Part shown: positions 35,401 through 45,984 of the stretch, piece after piece
Numbering within the stretch: position 1 is the stretch's first letter
Layout of the letters: every line of letters begins with the position of its first letter
Origin: Paraescarpia echinospica
Taxonomy: Eukaryota; Annelida; Polychaeta; Sabellida; Siboglinidae
Direction of reading: 5' to 3'
Length of the DNA stretch: 64,000 bases
NCBI GenBank assembly: GCA_020002185.1
Contig: CM034544.1
Coordinates: 34,107,066 to 34,171,065 of the forward strand
The notes under the pieces: generated by a model
What the model was told of the DNA's origin: nothing
Seen by the model: the letters and a program-made list of their open reading frames with translations, nothing else
Databases searched by the model: none
Position numbers and translations under genes: made by a program

Positions 35401-35680
35401 CATGAACACCCTCGCTTTTCTCATTGCCCCCTCAATAACTCTCTCAGAGTAGCTCCTTCTCCGGTTTGCATTTGTCTGGTTGCTGTCTTTTGCCCTGCCG
35501 TCTTCTCTCCTGTCACATTCTCTTCCGTTCCATTCTTTCATGTCGATTTTTCTCTTGTCCTCTATCCTCCTGTCATCGTCCCTTTTATTGAATTCTCTTC
35601 TATTACATTTACTCTCACTCCCTTTCTTCCCTTGTTATGCCTTGTTTTATTAGGTTTTTACATTTTGGTAATCTTACAAG
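32450..35680 (-). mobile_element. CR1-like LINE with esterase domain, minus strand, degraded
   Basis: Read 5' to 3' on the minus strand: an SGNH-esterase-like ORF (35400-34900), endonuclease remnants (34700-34200, including SSDHNHIHLTIKVK), a linker (KKQCRRKFHKGRYQDMRKYL), then reverse transcriptase (33549-32450: KDNKSPGVDVIPPELL, VICKLLE-like, KARSCLTNMLCFLKDTTKWV, IYLDIQKAFDKLSHQRLLLK, GPILFLIYVKDLDNDI). The catalytic FADD is mutated to FVND near 32620-32640. Many stops are present. It abuts the gypsy fragment at about 35.69 kb. Confidence 0.8.
34900..35410 (-). pseudogene. SGNH hydrolase (esterase-like) domain of the LINE
   Basis: The minus frames give FMGDSI (GDS block I codons at ~35392-35400), TDKILSEGEDIIVCLPRARI, EHVTERIENALGHGKGGSTL, VHVGTNNADREGTSG (block III, GTNN at ~35241-35255) and a later DxxxxH-like region (VGREDVYTRWPPS). 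CR1-type LINEs are known to encode such an esterase, which is thought to act on lipids or membranes. The frame is broken after block I and again near 35150. Confidence 0.6.
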
Positions 35681-35915
35681 TACCTCGCCGGGTTGATCCC
35701 ACTGACCTAGTTTTCGGTTACCGTCTCGAGGCGTATCTAATCGAATCGATATAATTACAATCTCGATAATTACCATCTCGATACACTACGTGTACTCCCC
35801 TCTGTGCTGTGCCTTGGGATCCACTCCTGTTGTTCACGGTATAGACTTCCGGGAGGAAAGACTTCTTGCCATTCTGCTGCAGGATGATTACTTTGTTTCC
35901 AAACGCGATGTTAAT

Positions 35916-36437
35916 TTATCGTGTGTGTTGTCGTTGATCGGCATAATGTTTCATTGCCTGCTTTACTTTGACAACATTATCTTTCACTCGTCGTTCTACC
36001 GCACTTTCCCTGCGGCTAGATGTTTCAGGTAGTCTTGTTCTTATTGGCTGTCCGATCATTGCGGTTGCTTGTGGCATCTTGATGGATGCATGTGGTGTTG
36101 CTCTGTAATTCCCTAGAAATATCGACATTTCATATTCCCAATCCTTGTTTTTCGTCTTTGCTGTTTGTATGGGTTTCTTGATCGTTTTCACAAATATCTC
36201 TGCCTCCCCGTTGGTCTCGGGCGACAGTGGTGTTGCCCGATGGTGTTCGAACCCACTGCTTCTTGCATAGTTTGCAATTTTTTTGCTCTGGAAGGGAGGT
36301 TCGTTGTCTGTTTTGACCACCCGTGGTATCTCCCACCACGCGAATATCCCATCAAGCTTCGGGATAACTGTTCTGGCGGTGAGAGATGACAGTACTTCAA
36401 CTTCGGAATATCTTCTGAAATCGTCAATCAGGATCAA
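35916..36437 (-). pseudogene. gypsy integrase catalytic core
   Basis: The DDE-type core is visible: IDDFRRYSEVEVLSS (first D), RVVKTDNEPPFQS (second D), ATPLSPETNGEAEIFVKTIK (E). It is followed by YRATPHASIKMPQATAMIG and the C-terminal KQAMKHYADQRQHTR region. All three catalytic acids appear present in about 174 codons without a stop, but upstream and downstream frames are broken, so the locus is a relic. Confidence 0.85.
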
Positions 36438-36849
36438 GAGGTAATGTCCGATTCCGACATCTGCAGAGTCAACACTGACTTCTTCCCATGGTCTGGTGAC
36501 ACATGTTATCTGAAGAGGTTCTCCGGTGGTTTTCGTTGATGTTTCTTAGCAACGTAGATCGTTCTTTACTCTTTCTTCCACCATTTTGTCGATCCCAGGG
36601 AACCAGACTTACTCTCGAATTAGGGCCTTTGTTTTCGTAACTCCCTAGTGGCTCTGATGTGCTAGTTCAGCCGCTCTCTCTTATAGGGTTTCCGTGATAC
36701 GTATCCTTGCACCTCGAAGAACCAAACCGTCTTCCGACACTGATAATTCATTACTGGTGTTGAGGTAGGGTGCAACCTCTGAGGTGTGCCAGTTCCCTGT
36801 GGTTAGCGACTGGATAACCGCTTGCAGGACCTTATTTTTTCCGGCGATG

Positions 36850-37440
36850 TCAATGAGGTCCTCTGTGGTTATTGCCAACGGTATCGATTCTTGAGACAGG
36901 AAGTTGATGTAGTCCTCTGCTACTTTGGTTGCTCTTGTCGTTGCTGCAGTTCCAGGTTCCACTGGGTGTTGAGACGTGTAGTCCGCCGGGTTGTCTGCTC
37001 CTTTCTGATACATCATACGGTTGAAGTCGGATTACCCATCGTTCTACTCTTGCTGTCAGCTTTACTACCGGTTTGTTGAGCATCCCCAGGAGTGGCATGT
37101 GGTCAGTGTATACAATTACCGGTTGACCATACAGGTAAAGATGATAGTGTTCACAAGCCAATATCACAGCCAACGCTTCTCGCTCGGTCTGGCTGTACCT
37201 CTTCTCCACATCGCTGAGTGCTTTGCTTGCATATGCGATAATGTGGCATTGTCCCTGGTCTTCCTCCTGAGCGAGGATTCCTCCAAGGCCAGTTGAACTC
37301 TCATCTACAGCGAGGTGTGTTTTCTTCGTCGGGTCGAAGTCGGCGAGAGTTGGCCGTGTTGCCAACATTTGCTTTACACGCTTAAATGCTTCATCTTGGT
37401 GCTTTCCCCAAGACCAGTGCGTGTCATGGTGTGTAAGCAA
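36850..37440 (-). pseudogene. gypsy RNase H domain
   Basis: The frame reads HWSWGKHQDEAFKRVKQMLA, PTKKTHLAVDESSTGLGGIL, HIIAYASKALSDVEKRYSQT, EREALAVILACEHYHLYLYG and VIVYTDHMPLLGMLNKP. The acidic residues expected of retroviral-type RNase H (D in AVDES, E in TEREALA, D in YTDH) are visible. The enzyme removes the RNA strand during reverse transcription. The frame is lost after the YDVSERSRQPGG region and resumes at 37016-36681 in another frame (KGADNPADYTSQHPVE). Confidence 0.85.
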
Positions 37441-37633
37441 ACGGAGGGGCTCTGTCGCGTCGGACTATGTTCTCATGAATCTTGAACAGTAGTTGGTCAT
37501 TCCTATGAAACTAAGATCACTTGTGACATTATCGACGGTAGACATGACATGTTTTTCTCTCTGTACTGCCCTGTTGACATGTCCCATGTTTACACATAGA
37601 GGCGTACAGCATCTGGATTGCTTGGTTTCATAC

Positions 37634-37730
37634 ATAAGGGAATTTTTTTGGTAGTAAACACCTAAAGAGTTAATGCAAACTAACTATTTCCAACTATAAT
37701 CATATTTTTAAAGTCAGTGGTTTACTAATA
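37634..37730 (+). repeat. Left inverted terminal repeat
   Basis: Starts ATAAGGGAATTTTTTTGG and ends CAGTGGTTTACTAATA. It is the partner of 43436-43532. Confidence 0.85.
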
Positions 37731-38009
37731 CAAAATATTTTAACACACCCTCTATCGAATTTCATGAATCGCGCCATTGTTGAATCGAAAATGACGTAGG
37801 CAACGTTGCGTACTTTTCTAGATTTTGTGTGTACTAGTGTTTCCAAAAAACATCAGGTGAGTTTAGACAAGATGGCGTATCGCTGGATATTGGTTTCAAC
37901 CGCAAAGACAAGAGCCAGTATTGCAAGATAGACCAAAGCGTTCTGGTGACCGTGAGCATAATAAAGAAGACGCGCGGGAAGTAGAAATGCAGAGGCGACT
38001 AACAAGCCG

Positions 38010-39538
38010 AGACGTAACTGACTGGCGACTGGTGGTGACGGTGTCGCTGTGGAAAGTGCCAAGTTGATTTTTTGGTTCAGAAAGGAGTGTCTGCTGTCAG
38101 AAAACGGCTGCGACTCGTCAGCACGCAGAGCATGTCGGTGGAGGTAATTATTTAGGTGTCTAGTATAAATAACTGTTCATTATGAGGTCTGGGCTGGGTA
38201 ATAATTTAAATAAACATATGAACTGATTGAGTCGATAGCTCGGTGGCACCTCGATTCGACGACAGTCCTTAGACTCAGTTTTCATGCCGTGCCGTGGGCT
38301 TGGTGTCCGAGTGTCCACTTTTACATTTTATGGGAATATTACCTAAGGTTATATCTACGCCCTTTTAAAAACGGTTCCAGGAACCGAGTTCCAAATTGTC
38401 CACGGCTATGATAGAAAAGAAACAGATTAACTGTTGTGTCCCCATTTTTATATTTACAGTAACGACTATGCATGTGTACCACCGTATGAGAAAAATGTGT
38501 GGCAGTATTAATTGTTCTTTTAATAGGCTTGAATTAAATTTTATAGAGAGGGAACATAATTCTTGTATAGATACAGAAAGACAAGCCTAATCCATGCTTC
38601 TTGTGAAATTGGCTTCATTCAGAATGATAAAGCGATCGGTTTTTAGCTGAAATAATGTAGAGAGGAACCTCACTTTTAAAGTCACCCTTGGGCCTGGATA
38701 AAAGTTATCTTACTAGCGGTAGTAATGATATCCTATGCTATACCGAGGCTGTGTTACCAAGGTCACCATATAGCGAGGTTCCACTGTAGTAATAACAATC
38801 CCAGTTTGTTTATCATTCATTTAATACTTTCACTTAAACGCTTGGTTCTTTGTTGCAGGTGGACTACGATGCGTTACGAATGGCCAAGGAAATATACTTA
38901 TATAGTTGCTATGAATCACATTCGGTTAGATAACTGGCAACTAGACCGGTCAACAAACAAGTAAGTATATTTTCATGTTATAACAGTAGTGAAATGTGTT
39001 GTTAAATATTTATTGACATATATCAACAATGACGATAATACTACAGTAACCAGAAGATCAAGCAAAGCAACAGCAATTTTAAAATGTATAAACATATTAT
39101 ACTATGAAGTTTCATAAACTGTATATACTAGGCATAGTTAGTAGAAATCTGCGAATATTTCTTTAATTTTAATAGTAAACAATCATCATGCTAGAACATT
39201 TTGAGTAGCATGCCTATGTTATAATTGAACAAAGGTTCAAATGATTTCACACAAACACTGCTTGTTGATATATACCAATTTGACAAGGAAATGAACTACC
39301 TCAAACCCATTTTCATACATCACCTGCTGATAATGTTAGTAAATTTATTTGAGCCTTATTTTATTTCAGGTCTCTCAGGTGGGCTGCATACAGACAGTAC
39401 ATCTGATGGATCCATGGCAGGCTGGGCCGAAAGGTACGAAGAGTTATACCAGCGTGTGCCAGCCATCAAATACGATCACACTTCCGTGCACTCGATGGGA
39501 CACAACATGAGGGATTCCACTTGGCACTTGAGGACTGA
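38010..39538 (+). pseudogene. P2X7 receptor C-terminal (ballast) domain-like gene, three exons, damaged
   Basis: Exon 3 (39370-39538) reads SLRWAAYRQYI, a stop, WIHGRLGRKVRRVIPACASH, then QIRSHFRALDG. This matches the pattern of the cytosolic P2X7 C-terminal domain and its stand-alone invertebrate relatives (AYRQ..WW..G.LG...R..IP.C....IR..F). Exon 2 (38859-38960) lies between TTGTTGCAG and GTAAGT and joins exon 3 in phase (AA plus G makes Lys: DRSTNK then SLRW). Exon 1 (about 38010-38143, donor GAG then GTAATT) also joins exon 2 in phase and contains RCRCGKC (38039-38059), like the zinc-ligand WCxCGxC start of the domain; a frame change follows (FRKECLLSE). Damage: TGG to TGA at 39404-39406, and a frameshift plus stop in exon 1. 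Intron 1 holds a MITE. In P2X7 this domain binds zinc and GDP; stand-alone versions have no known function. Confidence 0.65.
38660..38786. mobile_element. Short pogo-like MITE inside intron 1
   Basis: Left end TA then GAGAGGAACCTCACTTTTAA; right end GCGAGGTTCCACTG then TA. The AAGTCACCCTTGGGCCTGG and CCAAGGTCACC blocks match the style of the element at 9675-9924. It is 127 bp long and non-coding. Confidence 0.65.
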
Positions 39539-39644
39539 ACTAGACTAAACTAGAGGATGCATTTGTCACCTTTACAAAACTATATGGCTGTAGGTGGAAA
39601 TGCAAACAAAACAGCCAGTCCCTAGAAACGCCCTTGTCAATTGT

Positions 39645-39697
39645 CAGTCGATTTGTAAATAAATAGTTGGATTGACTATTTATTTACAAATCGACTG
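39645..39697. terminator. Perfect 23-bp palindrome carrying AATAAA on both strands
   Basis: Arms 39645-39667 and 39675-39697 are perfect reverse complements around a 7-bp loop (TGGATTG). Each arm contains GTAAATAAATAG, so AATAAA is present on both strands. It sits about 105 bp after the stop of the plus-strand gene and overlaps the stop codon of the minus-strand transposase exon. A shared bidirectional 3'-end signal for the convergent genes is an inference. Confidence 0.6.
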
Positions 39698-41901
39698 CCT
39701 CTTGATGCCAGCAGATCATGTTTCATTGGCTTGGGCACATCTGCCCCAAGGACTGCAATTCCAGTTGGGACAGTGATTCCTGGCAGTTTCAGATTTCTCA
39801 CAAAGACATCATTCACTCTTTCCATCAGCATGGGCAGGTGGGTTTGTAGGTAAATCTGCAGCTGTGTTGTCGTTCGCAGCACCCACTGCTTGCGCCTTCT
39901 TGACCAGACAACCGCCACGTTGACAGGGTTCTCTGCGCTAGAGCTTGTCCAGAAGTTCCATACCAGAGCAGACAGCATGAGCCGTGCTTTCGTCCCTATA
40001 ATAAACACGACATACAGTATTGTAATAAAATTCTTACCAACAAAAAGAAAAGCAACAAACCTATTATCATCAATATCTTGTTAGTAAGCTGCTGTGAATT
40101 ACTTTCCTTACGACTGGTCGGCTTTCAGTGAACTTTGAAACAACATTTTCCAAATGACAATAATGTATAAATATGTCTTCTATAATTGCACTCGGTAATC
40201 GTGTTTAAAAATGTTGACTGTTTGAATCGTACTCAAATGGCCAAGTATTCATAATCAGACATTGAAAAAATTATATTGATCCTTACAAACAAGGCATCCC
40301 ATTATGACAGTCCTCCACAGTTGCATTTATCATAACTCGGTTTTGTCATGTATCTTATATATGGTATATACAGTGACTTTATTCTGTTATCGTTACTATT
40401 ACATGGATAATTTATTACACTAAAATAAGTTAATACAGTTTTGAAGTATTTACGCCATCTCTGTGACATAGTTAACACCTGACAGTCCTGTCCATTCAAC
40501 CACCAACCTCCTCTGGGAAGTATTCAGTTCCACACAGCATATACTACGAAAATAGTATCACTCTCAGGTACTCATTTATATATCCGAGTGAACTGGAGCA
40601 ATGTGGAGTGAGCAAAACTCCACAAGCTTTGAAATGGCAGAGACTTAAAAGATTCTGATGATCTAACCAATATTTTACCATGCCACAATACGTCAGTGGT
40701 GCTATTATTAGAATGACTGAGGTTAATTTTTTTACAACTAATTGCAATGTATGACTTCTGTCCTACCTTCATAAAAGGAGTGCTGTCTTTTGGAGCAGTA
40801 CTTAAGCAGGTAACTGTGAAATACTTCAAGTTGTCCAGTGTGGCAGTACTTTGTCAGGTGGGGAAGAGCTGGCAGAATATGTCGTGGTGGAATGGTGGAA
40901 GTAGGAGCAACCCTCTTTCGTGGAATCTGTAAAACATGACATTGTGTTTGTGCACTATTACGGTAAAGCATTTGCTAAATTATCACATTACAGAAAAAGA
41001 TAATGTAAAATTCTTTTTTTTCAAGCGAGAAATGAATAAGAGTTTCCATGTGAATAATGCACTGTAAATACAGTACATACCGACTTGATGTGATGTGCAG
41101 TAGACTTGCTTGATGTGGTAGGCACTGGGGACAACGGAATGCGAGTGGACAATGATTGTGTAGTGGTCTACAATAAAGACAGATACTGAATAAATATCAT
41201 GTCTGGATTAATTATGGAGTGTTTGTTATCATTAATAATATGGTCACATAGTTGGTCATTCTATGTGAAGGTAACCAATAATTCTGAAATTGGTTGCACT
41301 CAACTCTTCAGTTTTTGAATAATAAATTTGGTGATATCCCTTGAGAAGATGAACATGAAACGAAAATAGGAGCCTCTCTGCTCCAGCAGTTTTTGGGCTA
41401 CAGCAATTTGACATTTAGAACTTCAGTTTATAATTACGTTGAGTTTAAAAATAAAATAAAATAATCAATATTTCAAATGTTAATATATATTGCCTTATTC
41501 AATTTGTAGTTTTTTTATAATGAATAAATAAAATTATAATATAAATAATGTTACTTTTGTGTTAATTTAATTCGTCTTACTTTTTTATGTAGTGTTCTGA
41601 CAACCAATTAAACCATACTGCTACATTGCTACACTGTTGCTTGGTTGACAGATAAGTATCAGTTCAAGTACAAATTGTAAAACCAGTACAAAAATAATAT
41701 TGTGATATTTTTCACACCAATGGGAGTTTAGATTCAATAGTTTGCAAGCAGCCACTAAACCCGTTTTATGTGAAAAGGATAGTTTGTTGCAGACATACTA
41801 TCAATTCCTATTTGATTTAGAATTGAACTGATAAAACATACACATAAATTTAAATAAAAACAGATTGAATTGAAATTGAATGAACTGATCAAAACAAATT
41901 A

Positions 41902-42200
41902 CAGTAAACCTCGCCTAAGTTGGATTCAATCGGACCGAGTGATTTAATTAGAGTTGCGCAAAAATCTGACTTAGCCAAATATGACATATCCCAGCGCCAA
42001 AGGCAACCCTCTAAAAGCCCTTAGGTAACTAAATAATGCGGTAACTCTATAAATGTTGATGTCCACAAGCAACATGCAACATCATACAGTATTAAAACTT
42101 TTAAAGTTTTATGCTTCATTTTGGCACGGATCTCTAAGGTTATAGCTTACCAAGTGATTTTGTTGAATACTGCGATCCGACTTAGGCGAGGAAAAACACA
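41902..42200. mobile_element. pogo-like MITE (CAGTAAACCTCGCCTAAGT end)
   Basis: The left end TA then CAGTAAACCTCGCCTAAGTT has an inverted partner ATCCGACTTAGGCGAGGAAA near 42175-42195. The terminal bases on the right are eroded. A second inner motif (TCAATCGGACCGAG and, on the right, CAAATGGACCGACTTACCTC) also recurs. Non-coding. Confidence 0.55.
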
Positions 42201-43042
42201 TTATCTCGGATCAAATGGACCGACTTACCTCACACACTTTATTTTAACACAAAAGTACTTTTATAATATATAAAATAGTAATAATAATAACATAAACACT
42301 GTGTTACTTTTATACCGTTACACTGTGTCCGTTACTTTCTTTCCTCGAACTATAACAAGATAGCTGTGCATCTGGAGCTTACGAATTATCACTCCAAATA
42401 CACCGGTAGAATTTCCACTCACTTTTAATGAAATAAAAACATTGTCACTGTTATGTAATGGGAGTTGATTATTCAGCATTTCCCTGCTGCTGATTAATGG
42501 TTAGTTAGTGGAACCCTTTATCAATGGTCACCAGTCAGTGGTTGTTATAAGACAAATGTTCAACAGAATGTATTTACAACAAATTCATTTAACACACAAA
42601 CACGTTCTGCCTTGAAATGTTATTACAAAACATTCTGATGGGGTCACAGCGACAATTGCAGACTGTTCTGCCCGGTGACGTTAATCAAAGTGCTATATTA
42701 TCGCACACGCGAATTGATTGCCGTTAACTTTTGCTAGTCGTCGGCTTTCTTCTAGTCTTCGATGTGTCATGTAGTTCTAGATTATTTCCAGCATATCTAT
42801 GTCTTTGTTCACGCGGCCGTGATACCAATCAAAGTAAGACCAAGTAAAATACTAATAATAAACGTCAAATTCCCGGTGGAAGGCATGCATTCCTCAGAGC
42901 CAGAGCTGTCTGAGCTTCACTTCAGTTCCTGCCGACACCATCCCAAAACTAGAAAGTTAACTAACTAACATATATAACATCAGATCCTGCAATATGAAAT
43001 GGTACAAGATTATCATTTAGGTACTGAATACTCAATACTAAC
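42201..43042. other. Transposon interior without recognised exons
   Basis: This is where the transposase core exons would be expected on the minus strand, but I find none. Sequence is AT-rich with short random frames. Confidence 0.4.
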
Positions 43043-43435
43043 CTTCTTGCGATCTGACTTGACTTGGCAGCGCGCTCGACGGAGAATGTGCGGCGTTTCG
43101 ACGGCTGTGGTCTATAACTAAATATCGTCGGAATTGCTCCAAGCTTCAAAACCCGACGTCGCCGACGTTTCGACGGGTCTTGTCCCATTAACTGATGAAA
43201 TACATCCACTTCGAAACAAGTTTCTTCAAACTGAGCCGAACAGAGTGAACTGTACAGCGTATGCCGTAACACGTGTACATGTGTTGACACCATTGCTTAC
43301 GTCATGGGAACACTGTGGTAAAAATAATGCTGCTCGTTTATTGGCTGCTTTTGGTCAAGCCGCCGCGTCATCAGTAAGATGGCAGCCTTCGTGTTATCGA
43401 AGATTTCATTAGAATTTACCACTTCGAGATAATAT

Positions 43436-43544
43436 TACCAGTAAACCACTGACATTAAAAATGTGATTATAGTTGGAAATAGTTACTTTGCATTAACTCT
43501 TTTAGGTGCATACCACCAAACAGTTCCCTTATATTTCCCTTTAA
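43436..43544 (-). repeat. Right inverted terminal repeat and flanking TTAA
   Basis: Reverse complement of 37634-37730 with scattered differences. The outer end AGGGAAATATAAGGG borders TTAA at 43541-43544, as expected for Kolobok-type insertion. Confidence 0.75.
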
Positions 43545-43669
43545 TAATAATTCAAAATTAAAAGAGAGTTTGTATTACGCACGTTAACCCTTACATTTAA
43601 AACATCAATTATTCATACAAAACATATCAAACAAGGCCCGTTGCATAGCATTGATTTGGAGTGGAATGT

Positions 43670-44410
<741 letters not shown>

Positions 44411-45980
44411 ACATATATATATATATATTTATTTATTTAATAAGTCAAATAAGCAAATTACATTGTTCGTACAGTTTCTAAAAAACAAATGGTAGTTTAG
44501 CTTAAACTGCAACTTTGAATTCACTATTTGGCCGACCCAACTGTGTGTCTGTGCCAATGCGTGTTGGTGCGTTTCCATTTTCGCGCACATTATAATTTAA
44601 CGATCTTGTTGAGCTCAATCAATAGTTATGATGAACACGCTGTAATACGGCTTGAACTCGCCCCAATACGGACTCTGAATACGACATGCAGCAATACGGG
44701 CGGGAAAGCGAATTTGTATTAACCGGTAGTTTTTTTTTTTTAGACTACATAGTCAATTATAATCGCATTGATTGTTCATATTCGTGTTACCTTCATATTG
44801 GCTTCATGTTAGTCTGCCGCTACCCCAAGGCCAATACGAGGGCAATACGAATATATGATGAATTCATGAACATTTTATTACTTGACAATTTTGCGTACAC
44901 TATCACGAATATATATGTGGCGATGAATTCACTCTCTCCCGAACTTCGATATTTTGACTTGGCAAGGACGCTACTATAAATTCCCGTGATTATTTGCTGT
45001 GAAAGGAAAAAAGGAAAGCGACGACATTATTAAAGCAGTTTACGCCGTATTAGATCAATAAATTACACAGTCAACTGATACATTTCGTTACGTTGATTCG
45101 TGCACCAGGTGCCGAAAGACATATGTAGAATAACGCTCATGTGAAATGCATGTGTCTAACTCTAAGCCTGCATGGACGGGCCGCCATGAGACATGTGACC
45201 ATTGTTTCGCCGACTAATGTAGGAGATTAACGAAACGCGGCAGATTACGTAGAAATGAACTAAGCTTTCCCACGCGGGAATATATAATCACAAAGTGCAA
45301 AATGTCGAATTTTGTAGAGAGTGAATTTAACGCTCATAGACACTCGTGATAGGGTACACAAAATTGTCAGTTGTTAGTTCTTTATGAATTGATCATATTC
45401 GTATAGCTTACGTATTGGCCTGGGTCTGGCTAAAACGGCTACCCTCAGTTCATTACGAATATGTCCAATCAATAACACATAGGTAGTACACGAAAGTGCG
45501 CCAACTCACTGTGGGATATATAAACCTGCATTTTGTTGTGGTCAACCCTGGGAGATATAAATATAGAATTTGCTCATATAAATTGCATGCGTTTAATATG
45601 GATTGGCCGCCGTTAGACAGCTGACCACTGTCTCGCCGACTATACCATGCGATATGATAAATGTGACAGAATACGTGGAAATGAACTAAGCACTCACTAG
45701 CCCACACAGCCCCAAACGACATGACGCAGACACACGTTGAACTATATCTAAACGGTAGCACTCAAACTTCGGGCCATATTGAAACGGTGTCACGCAAATT
45801 GTGAGTCAGCCAGAAACGCAACCACACCTCTAGATACGGCCAATATAGGAACCGCGCCACAACACATGACAATTACCGAAAAGGTGAAAAGTTGTATTCG
45901 GTAAGCAATGAAAGAAAACACATTTCCCATTTCAATCACACATTCCTGTAAATGGAGAGAAGGCGTTACGTTGTGAACAA
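44411..45980. other. Spacer with a diverged ~140-bp direct duplication
   Basis: No gene is recognised. Segments 45118-45265 and 45552-45691 align: both contain TTGCATGNGT-like, GGNCCGCC, GACCA(T/C)TGT(T/C)TCGCCGACTA and ACGT(A/G)GAAATGAACTAAGC blocks about 430 bp apart. This indicates a dispersed repeat or an old tandem duplication. Confidence 0.55.
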
Positions 45981-45984
45981 GGTG

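Larger units (their letters stand above)
35690..37560 (-). mobile_element. Ty3/gypsy retrotransposon pol fragment, minus strand
   Basis: From the minus-strand 5' side: the end of the reverse transcriptase thumb (FIGMTNYCSRFMRT, ~37510-37460), RNase H (37440-36850), the zinc-binding N-terminus of integrase (WFPGIDKMVEERVKN, ~36600-36550), the integrase core (36437-35916) and the integrase C-terminal tail (to about 35690). Gag, protease and the reverse-transcriptase palm are absent. No LTRs were seen. Confidence 0.85.
39676..43293 (-). pseudogene. THAP/Kolobok-like transposase, exons with the catalytic core missing
   Basis: Minus-strand exons: (a) 43293-43043, ATG start, second half of a THAP zinc finger (LCSAQFEETCFEVD ... 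RVLKLGAIPTIFSY), donor AAG then GTTAGT; (b) 41167-41081, linker rich in Ser/Thr, between TATTGTAG and GTATGT; (c) 40926-40767, ALPHLTKYCHTGQLEVFHSY then LLKYCSKRQHSFYE; (d) 39995-39676, TKARLMLSALVWNFW, SRRRKQWVL, then LLASRGSRF and stop. Exons b-c-d join in phase (29 codons; 53 codons plus 1 nt; 2 nt plus 106 codons including the stop). The HTGxLExxH...KYCxKRxxF...AR pattern and the SRF end are what I know from THAP-containing Kolobok transposases. The first half of the THAP finger and the exons for the DDE core are absent, and a to b is out of phase, so this copy cannot be autonomous. Confidence 0.65.
37634..43540. mobile_element. Kolobok/THAP-like DNA transposon with convergent P2X7-C-like gene
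   Basis: Inverted terminal repeats 37634-37730 and 43436-43532 match over about 97 bp; for example, GAGTTAATGCAAA and AACTATTTCCAACTATAATC occur in both in opposite orientation. On the right the repeat continues to an AGGGAAATATAAGGGAACTG end followed by TTAA (43541-43544), the target site of Kolobok-type elements. The left terminus is eroded next to the gypsy relic. The interior holds minus-strand THAP/transposase exons (43293-39676) and a plus-strand gene with a P2X7-C-terminal-like domain (38010-39538). Two pogo-like MITEs (38660-38786 and 41902-42200) have inserted inside. Confidence 0.7.

Noticed and set aside
37853..38062. Minus-strand hydrophobic frame (LGLLVASAFLLPARLLYYAH)
   Set aside because: No ATG start supported by context, and it overlaps the plus-strand exon with splice signals and the RCRCGKC motif; likely a shadow frame.
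42762..42968. Plus-strand 68-codon frame within the transposon
   Set aside because: No splice signals, domains or conserved motifs; composition is ordinary for random sequence.
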